Source: Ariolimax columbianus (Eukaryota; Mollusca; Gastropoda; Stylommatophora; Arionidae). Taken from it: a stretch of DNA of 64,000 bases. Position 1 is the first letter of the stretch; each line of letters begins with the position of its first letter. The stretch covers positions 72,865,948 through 72,929,947 of the forward strand of contig JAVGWX010000007.1 of assembly GCA_036924085.1 (NCBI GenBank), in the 5' to 3' direction. Shown here in pieces: positions 33,160 to 42,946 of the stretch. The notes beneath the pieces were generated by a model. It saw only the letters and a list, made by a program, of their open reading frames with translations, was not told the origin of the DNA and did not search any database. Made by a program: the position numbers and the translations under genes.

Positions 33160-33600
33160 CTGGTGATAAATGGGAGGTTGTTGTTGCTGGTGATAAATGG
33201 GAGGTTGTTGTTGATGGTGATAGATGGAAGCTTGTTGTTGCTGGTAATAGATGGAAGGTGGCTGTTGCTGGTGATAGATGGAAGGTTGTTGTTGCTGGTG
33301 ATAGATGGAAGGTTGTTGTTGCTGGTGATAGATGGAAGGTTGTTGTTGCTGGTGATAGATGGAAGGTTGCTGTTGCTGGTGATAGATGGAAGGTGGCTGT
33401 TGCTGGTGATAGATGGAAGGTTGTTGTTGCTGGTGATAGATGGAAGGTTGCTGTTGCTGGTGATAGATGGGAGGTGGCTGTTGCTGGTGATAAATGGGAG
33501 GAAGCTTGTTGTTGCTGGTGATAGATGGAAGGGAGGTTATTGTTGCTGGTGATAGATGGGAGGTTCTTGTTGCTGGTGATAGATAGGAGGAAGGTGGTTG
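33160..33600. repeat. Minisatellite, 27-bp units, about 16 copies
   Basis: Core TTGTTGCTGGTGATAGATGG then AAGG. The unit is nine codons and contains no stop in three of the six frames, which gives long frames on both strands (for example repeated GDRWKVVVA at 33081-33521). Open frames on both strands point to an array artefact, not a protein. Confidence 0.9.
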
Positions 33601-34185
33601 CCGAGTTTGTCATTGCGAAATTGTATCAAGGCCTAGCAGTCTGTCACAGAATGCCACTTCGGAGAAACACAGACTGAATACTCTATCATAACTTAAAGTA
33701 GACATACTTGATAGATGAACTGATGAAAAAATGAAAGTAGCAGAGTTAAAGATTGCTGTCAGCGTGACATGCCATAGAGCAATATATACAGTTCACTGCA
33801 TGTTTGAACTCACGCAAGCACTTGGAAATGGGACTACCATTTGATCAATTCAGTTACATGGAACTAAATGTGCATGCGTAATAAAAATCTTATTGGAGAC
33901 TTTCATAACAAGAAATATGTCAGCATTATAGATGATTATAGATTATACGAACATTTTGACTCAAAAATAATTACTTATGCCTTTCTGTTTGATTTTCGGC
34001 GATAGAACAAATGCAATTTTAACAGCATTTCTTAGTTTAATTCATGTGCATGAAGGTATCGGTAAGAAATATTGTATTTTATTGAAGATGAGATTTTTAA
34101 AAACCCTGTACTATCTTAGAAACTACATTAGTTTCCCTTGGGATGGAGTAGCAAATATGGTAGGTCGTAATATCTCTGTGGAGGG
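33601..34185. other. No recognised feature
   Basis: Unassigned AT-rich sequence. Confidence 0.4.
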
Positions 34186-34189
34186 GAGG

Positions 34190-34410
34190 GAGGGAGGCTG
34201 TGAGGTGAAGTGGTCAAGACGTTTGCATCGTGTGCAAACGGTCGGGGTTCGAATTCGATAGCAAATGACGAATTCGATGGTTCATGATGACGATATTTTA
34301 TGGAGATTCCTGGATTCCTCGCTGAAGCTACCGAGTTCGTGTTTTGTACCCCTCGGCAGACGGCATACCGTTCTACCGAGAGAGACCCAGCCATATTGGC
34401 AGACCGAAGG
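34190..34410 (+). mobile_element. tRNA-derived SINE (SINE-D), single copy seen
   Basis: The tRNA-like head has an A-box-like GGTGAAGTGGTCAAGACG (about 34204-34221) and a B box GGTTCGAATTC (34246-34256), spaced as in a Pol III type-2 promoter. The body follows (CTCGCTGAAGCTACCGAG, CGGCAGACGGCATACCG). It does not fold as an intact tRNA gene, so I call it a SINE head. Only one copy is in this window, so family status is inferred. Confidence 0.6.
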
Positions 34411-34639
34411 CGATAAAGTCAAAATTTTTAACCTTTAATAACTCTGGTCAAGAATGAACAATGTTTCGCCTTTTTGTGTACATCTCAAATGTATTTACCA
34501 TTCTCTGACACTGTGCATCCAAAATACAGTAGCCAAGCTATCATCAAATATTGAATGTTTCCTGTAAGAAATTCAGAGTCGCTTGTGCAATAGTGAACTA
34601 AGACGATTTGCCTACACACATCTGAACACAGCTACAGAA

Positions 34640-35075
34640 ACTGATCCAGCCGCACTGCCACCCACACCCACCGCATCTCACCACGCCACCAGTATCAACA
34701 CCCACCCTCCCTCACCTCACCTCCTCTCACCTTCCATCACCGCCCACCACCACTACAAACACCTACCCACCCACACCTCACCTCCCCCTATCACCATTAC
34801 CAACACCCACTCACCGACACCTCACCTCCCTTCACCGCCCACCACCACTACCAACACCTACCCACCCACTTCTCAACTCACCTCTACCAACACCCACCCA
34901 CCCACACCTCACCTCATCTCAGCACTACCGACACCTACCCACCAACACCTCACCTCACCCCCACCACACCTCACCCCCACCACCACTACCAAGATCCACC
35001 CCCCCCCCACACCTCACCTTACCCGTACCACCACTACCAACACCCACCAACACCCATCCCGCACCTTCGCCATTT
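34640..35075. repeat. C/A-rich low-complexity tract
   Basis: About 430 bp of CACCCACC, CACCACTACCAAC and CACCTCACCTC units with almost no G on the plus strand. Extreme strand asymmetry. The 164-codon Thr/Pro/His frame across it is an artefact. Confidence 0.88.
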
Positions 35076-35825
35076 GAAAAAGCCGTCAAGCACGCCGTGG
35101 TTGGTATGTGGACATATGAGGAATAGTATTTTAATGAACTAGGAAGAGCTAAAGTCTTATTTTACTTCTGCTGACCTTGCCCAATCAAAGTAGAAATGAA
35201 GATTGTTTACAGGTATGCTATCAGACTACAAGAACTACTTGTTTTTCGTGTTTGATCCACATGTTGTTCATGAATTTGAGAAACTGAACAATCTTTACCA
35301 GCAAACACAAGCTGACCCCCCAGGAAATGTACCAGAAATTATGTATACATCAGAAAAGTCTTGAGAATAAACTACATTGTTCGTATGTGAATATGGAGAA
35401 CAAACACATGGATCAGATTGGTTTTGGTGTCAAATTCATTTCAGAATGTACGAAGTTCCTGTAAAACAACAACAGTGCTGGCAGTTATCAAGAAATATAA
35501 AATGACAAAGATCGATGCATGTCTATGCTAGAAGAAGCTTTAAACCAAATATCATGTAGACTTCCATTTGCAAATAAACACATTTCAAAATCTTTCGCAA
35601 CTAAGCCGTAATAAATCAAGTTAACAGCCACACTCTCTAGCCTGCCATTTTTGCACCGAGCTGGACACAACATCAGCATCACTGAAGAACACTATAGAAA
35701 ATGTCTTTGTTGCGTGTAAAGGAGAAATTCTAATTTACGAAAGACGGATACAGCTGACAGTTAACTTTTTGTTATTGGCGTACATCAGCAAGAGGAATTT
35801 AAAGAGCTCGCGGGGGAACTGAAAT
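35076..35825. other. No recognised feature
   Basis: AT-rich sequence with short frames only. Confidence 0.4.
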
Positions 35826-35920
35826 GCTTGTCCGGTCAGGCACAATGTACTGACCAGAACGTCGCGTCAGGGCCAGGAACAACGTACTGACCAGGACGTC
35901 GCGTCAGGGTCAGCCACTAT
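35826..35920. repeat. Short tandem repeat, about 37-bp units, 2-3 copies
   Basis: GTACTGACCAGAACGTCGCG then TCAGGGCCAGGAACAAC, repeated directly before SINE-C copy 4, whose own head contains TACTGACCAAGACC. The array may be a tandem amplification of the SINE head. Confidence 0.7.
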
Positions 35921-36192
35921 ATACTGACCAAGACCATTAACTCTCTTCCATGTAGCGTTCCCGGGAAACAGGCTGTTTTCTGCCTGACGAGATATGGATC
36001 GACGTGATCCTTGAAGTAGTGAGCGTCATGCAGATAAAGTCAAGCATAACACAACCGATTGAAGAACTGCGGTCTACCTTCATCAGCACACTCCGGATGT
36101 GAGGAAAGCTACTACAACGCGCCACTTAATGCCCTTTTCAAGGCGCACAAAAGAGTCAACTTACTCATTGTGGGCATTCAACAACAACAAAG
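35921..36192 (+). mobile_element. SINE-C copy 4
   Basis: Plus strand: TACTGACCAAGACC, GGATCGACGTGATCC, AGTCAAGCATAACACAACCG, CATCAGCACACTCCGGATG, CGCCACTTAATG, ACTCATTGTGGGCATTC, then a (CAA)n tail. Confidence 0.75.
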
Positions 36193-38094
36193 AGTCCGAC
36201 ACCTTTTCTCTTACTTCTCATTACACCAGTTAGCAATGCAGCAGTGGACAGGATATTCTCTCTTGTATCATCAGTCAAAACCAGGGCATGAAATGAAATG
36301 CAGCGGCATCTTCTAGACGCTATTGTTAGAATTGTTAGAACTAATCTTTTAAAAATTTGTTGAAAGAATTTTATTCCATCGTCCCAAATGCTAAAACACT
36401 TTACATCAGACAAAGTATATGTCGCATATGCCGCTAAATGTTATGGGAATAACATCAATAAACAGGATTTAGAGCTTTTTGTGTGATGTTATAAAGGTCA
36501 ATATATTTTAAAAGGCTTGGCCAGTATTGACATTTTAAAATATTATTTATTTGGCATGTCTTTACAATTTTTATCTGGCAACCATTCAATACGCGCGCAT
36601 CTAAGCTGTGTCTTCTCTCTAGTTAAAATATGTATTTGTTTTAGAAAAATGTCGGTATGCTCTAATATTGTGAAAAATGCCCTTTCTTTTTTGTTCAAAT
36701 ATTGCTGTCCCTAATACAACGATAAAACGCTTTTCATGTCTAGAGTCGCAGAAAAACGACTTCACAGGCGGGATGCGGCAGAGCTGCACTGCCGCATGTT
36801 GGAGAACCTGCCTTATATACTTACACACACAATTTCTAGACGTTACTTTAGTTTGTTCAGAATTGAGAAAAACCCACGAGAAACCAATGCCCTATCAGCT
36901 TTATTAACGAAACTGATGTGCGCCAAATTATGTATCGGAGAAGAACTGCTACTGCAAACTATTTTACAAAAAAATATGATAATACTCGTAGAAGATTTAG
37001 TTACAGTCTGGCAACTGGAATATAACATTCATAATCAAATAAACAGATACACTTTAACCATTCATGCATTAACCGGGTCCTGGTTTTTTTTTCAAAACGT
37101 GCCATTTAACAGCATACATGCCCCTCATTAATTAAACTTATTTTTGCTGTCGTTTCAGCTGCCCTTATATTGAGTCTGTTTTGCGCCCTCGTCGTTGATC
37201 TAACCGTCAACGGATAATAGCAGGAAGCTGCCCCCACCCACCCACCCCCTTAACACCATCTTCTTTATCGTCAGGTGTGTATTCCCGCTGCACGTGACAG
37301 AAATTTAGATATTGTATATGACGATTGCGTAATTGCATTTGTTATTCCATTCGCCAAATATTCGATCGTATTTGTAAAAAGAAGATCTTAGATTATTGTC
37401 TTTCCGGTATGTGTGCATTTTGGCATATCAGTTCATCATTCTACTTGTCGCTCCAATGAGAGACCCAAACCACCCACAACAGCGGGACCCTTTTAAAAGA
37501 AGCATGTTTCCAAGCAATTATTCACCAATTAGATCCAATGTGAGGCATATGTTTTAACTGTAGCTGGTCCCTTTACACGATGCCTGTATGCGAGTTTTTG
37601 CAGTGGTTGACTATAATGGCAATGTGTGTTTTTTTCCCAAGACGATGTTGCAAGCCTAAAGGCAAACCCTCTTTAATCGCTTTTTACGAACGGCCTGCTC
37701 AGAAGGTAAGAGTGGTACTATTAGTTTCACTCCGGACACCACTCGGGTCAAACCAATTGCCAAGACACAAATGTCGATCCTTATACAGCGAGTACTATGC
37801 ACAGCGCCTGTGGTTGTTGCTGCTGTGTTTTTGTAGCTTCGTGTGCTGAGCTCTTCACTCTTGGCAGACTTTCATCTTGACCCGTTTCACCTAACCTGGA
37901 CCAAAGCACTTTGTGTATTCTTACAGCTCTGGTTTAACGTGTTAAACATGATGAAGTTGTCAGCCCAATGCATAACCTGCTTTAGTCGTCTGTTACATTT
38001 TTGTTAAATGTTTCTATTCACTGCATCCCAGGATCCTACTATTGCATGTGTGTTATTTATTTCGAAAGTAGTCTACTAATTGCCCTCAAGTAAG
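36193..38094. other. No recognised feature
   Basis: About 1.9 kb. The longest frame, 131 codons at 36736-37131 (plus), has no domain I recognise and no supporting context. Confidence 0.4.
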
Positions 38095-38390
38095 GATCAA
38101 CTTAACTGATTTTTCTTCTTCGTTTGTCTTACTGCACTTGTCATGAGGCGTCTCAGAGGCGAAATGCGTAGATTTCTTGTTATCGCCTAATGAGAGGCGT
38201 GTGCTGTCAGAGACACACTCGATCCACCTACGTCGAGGTCGGCCTCTTGAACGTGGACCGGAGACTGAAATGATATACTCTCGCTGCAGGCTGGTCCTAT
38301 TGCATTCTGACCAAATGATCAAACTACTTCATTTGTTTGGGCGTCAATGTATACTCTAACTGAGTTTGTCCCCATTATCTGCCTCACTGT
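38095..38390 (-). pseudogene. LINE RT C-terminal tail fragment, tentative
   Basis: The minus strand reads SFGQNA or an alternative frame near 38310, then GPRSRGRPRRRWIECVSDS. This resembles the 'G.R.RGRPR.RW.D' segment found near the C-terminus of RTE and related LINE polyproteins. It could belong with the RT fragment at 38567-38860. Confidence 0.5.
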
Positions 38391-38566
38391 GGTGTAGATT
38401 CTGTCACGGATCGTTTTTTTCTGGCTGCACTTCTCACAACTCACAACTCTGGATCTTACTCTTATGCGTTTCTAGTAATGAGCAAGATTGACATTGGTAC
38501 CACAGTGTTGGGATAAACGGTGCATTTATCAGCCTTCTCTTAGTTTAAAGAAGCACTCTAAGGTGT

Positions 38567-38860
38567 TTAAAAATCAATTGGTGTAATTTGGTAGTGGACT
38601 CTGTTCGCCTTCTGAATTATATATGCAATCTCTCTGTCAACTCTGACGTCATTAGTCAACATACTACCTAGGCATTTGAAGTCACGTACCTGCTTGATAC
38701 TTTTATCACTGCTGTGAAAACTTATCGGCACGTGTTCACGCGATATCATCATAGTCTCTGCGTTGCCTGTCTTCATGTCATATTTGTTACAAGCGGAATT
38801 GAGATAGGTTAGTTGATGTTGTAGGTCTTCTCGTCTTGGTAAAACTAAATGCAAATTTGA
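38567..38860 (-). pseudogene. LINE RT thumb fragment
   Basis: The minus strand reads LQHQLTYLNSACNKYDMKTG, AETMMISREHVPISFHSS, IKQVRDFKCLGSMLTNDV and REIAYIIQKAN. This is the post-YADD region of LINE RTs ('…N.Y.mkin..KTk.m…v..fkYLGs…d…eI..RI.ka'). The catalytic boxes are not present here. Degraded fragment; clade unclear. Confidence 0.65.
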
Positions 38861-39551
38861 TAAATATAGAAGTAGTAATGATACTTGGCAAATTGTTCTT
38901 TTTATTATGACATAACAGAGTTTGAGGGAATGCATCTCCTAGTCCTGCCAAAGTTGTATACACCCACTGTGTTAACAAACTTCTTCACATTCATCGCCAT
39001 GGAAGGAACAATTTAAAGAATTCCACTCTACACACCTTCTGCTGTTTAAATCTTCAAATATATTAGGCCACGTAATCGTAACACAACAGCAAACCTCAAG
39101 GTATGAAAATTAACTTCAAATGTATTTATCGTTGACAGTCGTCATATAATAATTACTTATCAGTATTGTAGGAACATTACATCATTTAATCTACCGTTTA
39201 TTAAAGATTATGTGCCGATAATTGCAAAGCTATCATTTGTTTAATCAAGTTGTGCTGCACGTTTGCCTTACTGTTTACCGATCAAATTAATCTAATTAAG
39301 CTCCGCAAACATTTCAGCCAAAATGGAACATGCTTTTTTCCACAGCTTAATTGACACCAGAATCCGTAATTCATTGTTATTGTAATTAAACTGTCAATCA
39401 ATTTTAAATGTCATGGCTATGTTTTGCGGATACAATATACTGAGCTGTCCTCGGGCAGGCTCCTGCACGCTGAATTTCACTCAGGTGTGTCCACGTGTCT
39501 TATTGCGTTCCGCTACGGAACGAGGTTAACACTTGTCAGATACGCGCTTCC
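38861..39551. other. No recognised feature
   Basis: AT-rich sequence up to the twin-primed LINE insertion. Confidence 0.4.
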
Positions 39552-39565
39552 TAGAAAACAACACT

Positions 39566-40425
39566 TTCACAACATGGTCATCTTCACCAGCAGCTACACC
39601 CGATTTGACTGCGCTTCTCCAGTCAGATCTGTTTTTCGCAAGATATTCCCAGTTGTCGATGTCTATCTGGCAACTTTTTAGTGAGTCCTTCAGACCGTCT
39701 TTAAAACGTTTCTTTGGGCGCCCTCTCTCGCGCCATCCCTCTCTCAGCTCGCCGTAGAGAAGCTTCTTTGGGAGCCGCTCGTCTGACATACGGGCGAGGT
39801 ATCCGGCCCATCCTAGTCGTGCTTTTTCTAGCAGTGCATGGATGCTGGGCATGTTAGCCCTCGAGAGAACCTCGATGTCAGTGACACGATCTTGCCATCG
39901 GATGTGGAATATTCGCCTCAGGCAACCTGTGTGGAAGTGGTTTAACCTCCTTGCATGTCCATAGTATACAATCCAGCTTTCGCAAGCGTATAGTAGGGTT
40001 GGAATGATGGTTGCACGGTAGACTTTGAGTTTGGTCTTGACGCTGATGCCACGACGTGCCCAGACCATCGAGCGCATTCTACCAAAGGCTGTGCTGGCCT
40101 TTGCTATTCTGCTTGCCACCTCATCGTCTAGGCTGACAGATCTCGACAGCGTGCTGCCCAGATATGTGAATTTGTCTACGGCATTCAACGTCTGCCCGCT
40201 GACTGTAGTCTCTGGTTTTGTGTACGGCATGCCTGGTGCTGGTTGATACATGACCTCTGTTTTTTTGGCATTTATGGTCAGGCCAAAATTTTCGCATGCG
40301 GCAGAGAACTGGTCCATTCCAACCTGCATGTTCAGTTCTGAGTTGCTCATTAGAGCGCAGTCGTCAGCAAATACAAGTTCCCTGATTATGTCGCCAGCCA
40401 CTTTGGTTTTGGCCTTCATTCTTCT
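39566..40425 (-). pseudogene. LINE RT (catalytic FADD to C-terminal region), inverted segment
   Basis: The frame 40419-39526 runs over the insertion edge into the TSD. It reads ELVFADDCALMS (catalytic box intact), NAKKTEVMYQPAPG, FTYLGSTLSRSVSLDDEV, AFGRMRSMVWARRGIS, YRATIIPTLLYACESW, LGWAGYLARMSDERLPKKLL, RGRPKKRFKDGLKDSLKS and NRSDWRSAV. It has no stops over about 285 codons. The N-terminal RT and the endonuclease are missing. The frame is open but cannot act alone. The family differs from LINE-alpha, CR1 and RTE; clade not assigned. Confidence 0.85.
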
Positions 40426-40427
40426 TC

Positions 40428-40621
40428 AATCGGGTGTAGCTGCTGGTGAAGATGACCGTGTTGTGAAAGCCCAGAACAGACGCGAGACGCGGAAATCCCG
40501 AGCAGCGGGAACACCATCCCCTTCTACAAACCTCGTGTGCCCGATATGTAGCAGATGTTTTCGTGCTCGCATTGGCCTGTTCAGCCACATGCGCACCCAC
40601 ACCCAACAGGGAAATCTGTGA
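40428..40621 (+). pseudogene. Same LINE, C-terminus with C2H2-like zinc finger
   Basis: Plus strand from 40430: SGVAAGEDDRVVKAQNRRET, SRAAGTPSPSTN, then a zinc-finger-like C-P-I-C-x11-H-x3-H motif (CPICSRCFRARIGLFSHMR, then TH), and a stop at 40619-40621. LINEs with a C-terminal finger following a 'DRS-WR' region are known. This segment completes the polyprotein whose upstream part is inverted to its left. Confidence 0.82.
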
Positions 40622-40804
40622 CAAGGATGATGTCGGCGGTCCTCATCGACAACGATGGACAGCTATTATTATTAGAAAACAACACTGGAGCGTGAAAATT
40701 CTGCAGCAACGTTGAAGTTAGGCAATAGTCTCGTGACATTAACTGGCACCTCTTGTCTGATGACGACGTGTCGGGAGGTGGGTGGGGGGGGGGGATTATC
40801 GTGG

Positions 40805-41262
40805 AGGAGATATAAACCTGCTGGAAAGGATTAAAGAGAAGATCGACAAAGCTGATAGTGGGATTCCAGAATTACAGTTATGAGGAAAGACTCAGAAAAA
40901 CCGGCCTACTGTGTCTAGAAAAGAGAAGAATTCGAGGTGACGTAATACAGGTTTATAAGATAATCAAAGAAAAAGTTAAATTAGACTTTAACAAGTTTTG
41001 TTTTTTCAAAATACAACCACCTACAAGAACAAGAGGTCATATCTATAAATTAACTAAAGAAAGGTCAAGATTAGATATTAGGAAATATATTTTTAGCCAG
41101 AGAAGTGAATGCTTGGAATACATTGCCACGGAAAGTAGTGGCGACAAGAACAATTAATGCATTTAAGAATAGATTGGATGCACATAGCTTTTAGAGCAAG
41201 GAAATGTAAATGAAACTAGTTGTATACAGCCTCTGCATAGTCTTCTTAAGTTAAGTTAAGGA
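40805..41262 (+). mobile_element. CR1-like LINE, 3' end fragment
   Basis: Same family as 18313-18945. It reads LLERI, IVGFQNYSYEERLRKTGL, RGDVIQVYKIIKE, TRTRGHIYKLTKERSRLDIR and, after a one-base frameshift near 41105, REVNAWNTLPRKVVATRTIN and AFKNRLDAHSF with stop TAG at 41192-41194. A 3' UTR of about 55 bp follows (GTTGTATACAGCCTCTGCAT), then a (TTAAG)n tail at about 41248-41262. It defines the 3' end of this CR1-like family. Confidence 0.85.
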
Positions 41263-41599
41263 GGAGTAAGGTGCCTGTAAACTATTTCAAATCATTCCAA
41301 ACAATTACTAGAAGAACGTTATCTCATATATCCATGCATAAAAAAACCGAAATAGTCAAACCGTGCGATTCCGCTTAGTTTTAACATTATTTCCAACAAT
41401 CCGAGTAGCATAACACTCATATTAATATTGAGTGAATGATATAGCTTGGACTTCCAACACGAGACAGAACTTGTCAATTATGTAACTGCTAAAACACTTC
41501 TAGAGCTTTCCATTTGTCAGTTCCACATAGATCCTTGATATCGCCAAAGCATGGATGTCGATCCAAATGCAAACAATAATGTTGGTCGACTGAATAATG
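41263..41599. other. No recognised feature
   Basis: AT-rich spacer. Confidence 0.4.
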
Positions 41600-41790
41600 A
41601 AGGAGAAGGCTAAGATAGTTCCATAACAGACACTATTGTTGGGGATGAAGTGTTAGAGACTTATTGCACCAGACATCAGCTTGTTATGAGGTGTTGTAGC
41701 CCTTTCTTTTCCTAAAAGTAAGTCAGGTACTTATTTACGGCTGGATATACTTAGAGAGTGTCGATTACGGGGGATTTAACTCGGTATCGT
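41600..41790 (+). repeat. Dispersed repeat D, copy 2
   Basis: Diverged copy of 30175-30400 with the shared landmarks CCATAACAGACACT, AAGTGTTAGAGA, TTATGAGGT and a final GTCGA. Confidence 0.6.
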
Positions 41791-42310
41791 TGCTACGAGA
41801 AGCGAGTACTCTAATAGTCTGCAGACACTGGTTGCGTATTTCTTTGGCCAGATCAACAGACACATCAGTCTTGAGAGAACCGTTCTGGAATGTAGCAGCG
41901 GCGTGCCTTCAATTGACTAGTAGGACTAAGCTAGTTCTATGGCATTTTAGCTATTTTTTGTTAAATTATGTACAACGAGATACATGCTAGCCCCTAGGCG
42001 TTCTGTCACAAGTAAATATAATTGTTGTTTGCTTCCTATAAGTGATAGTGTTGTGGTTATTAAGCTTGTGTAAGTGTTCCTATTAAGGAAATAGATCTTT
42101 GAAATTTATAAAAGGTACGATTGTTAATATAGTCTGACAATGTTTCAAAGAGTGCAATGTGGAAGGGGGACTCACAAAATAAAAACAATAAAAACACATT
42201 CAAAACGAACAACAATCCCCCCCCCGCTCCCTCCCTCCCACCCACCCCCAAACTGAAGAGACGACAGATCTTCTCTACGGTCGGCAAGTATGTGAAATAA
42301 AAAAGAGGAT
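41791..42310. other. No recognised feature
   Basis: Unassigned; a C-rich patch at 42217-42250. Confidence 0.4.
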
Positions 42311-42545
42311 GAGGGGACGGCGTGGCTTAGTGGTTAAGTGACACGGCTCACAATCAGAAGGTGCTGGGTTCGATCCCCATCACATCACCTGCCGTTACCC
42401 CGGGGAAGCAAACCCTTAGAAAATGCAGGAGGAAGCAGACCCTTACATAAAATGCATGCTGAAGTCGTATGCATTGGGCCGACAGGCGGAAAATAAAAAG
42501 GCAGTGCAACGCACACCGCATTTGGGGATTAGAGAAATAAGGCGA
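42311..42545 (+). mobile_element. SINE-B copy 1, tRNA-derived
   Basis: The tRNA-like head has A box TGGCTTAGTGG (42323-42333) and B box GGTTCGATCC (42367-42376), the spacing of a Pol III promoter. The body CCTGCCGTTACCCCGGGGAA follows, then the central block shared with SINE-A (42449-42494), then AATAAGGCGAACGCAAAC and an A-rich tail running to about 42590. Confidence 0.85.
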
Positions 42546-42946
42546 ACGCAAACAAAAAAATAATAAATAAAAAAAATAAAATAAAAAAGGATGTAGCTTT
42601 GTTTTTGGTATCAGTATGGGTAAGGAGAAGGGTTCGAGTGGGTAGAGGTGGACTGCAGATGAGTTTTGATAGGGAATGAGCTGAGGTGGATGGTAGGTCC
42701 ATTTTAATAAGGAAGAAGTTCAGGTAGACCGAATGGTCTTGGGAAGTGTGTTAAACAGATATCAGTCAGTGGCACTTCTAGACTTGTAGCTGTGCACATG
42801 TTTCTGTATCTTATTCTTCTTCTTCTGCTTCTTCTTCGTTCTCAATCTCCCGCTACCAGGCTTTGACAAGGGCTTTGCAAGTAGCAGGATGTTGTCCGGA
42901 GAACGGAATGCGTTGGTGTCATAGTTCGCAGCTTGACTGCGATATT

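Larger units (their letters stand above)
39552..40686. mobile_element. LINE insertion with 5' inversion (twin-priming structure) and 14-bp TSD
   Basis: The TSD TAGAAAACAACACT is at 39552-39565 and 40673-40686 and is identical. Between them lie two segments of the same LINE in opposite orientation: an inverted upstream segment (39566 to about 40425, minus) and the 3' segment (about 40428-40672, plus) ending in an ATTATTATTA tail. Both contain the codons for SGVAAGEDD-VVK, so about 40 bp is duplicated between them. This is the layout expected from twin priming. Confidence 0.88.

Noticed and set aside
33081..33613. Long frames with nine-residue repeats (GDRWKVVVA type) on both strands
   Set aside because: The 27-bp minisatellite unit is a multiple of three without stops in several frames; opposite strands are equally open and there is no conserved flanking domain.
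34583..35077. 164-codon Thr/Pro/His-rich frame
   Set aside because: Low-complexity C/A tract; no domain, no context.
36736..37131. 131-codon frame
   Set aside because: No recognisable domain or supporting context.
42323..42376. tRNA gene from A and B boxes
   Set aside because: Followed by a SINE body with a second copy at 62073-62292; it is a SINE head, not an intact tRNA cloverleaf.
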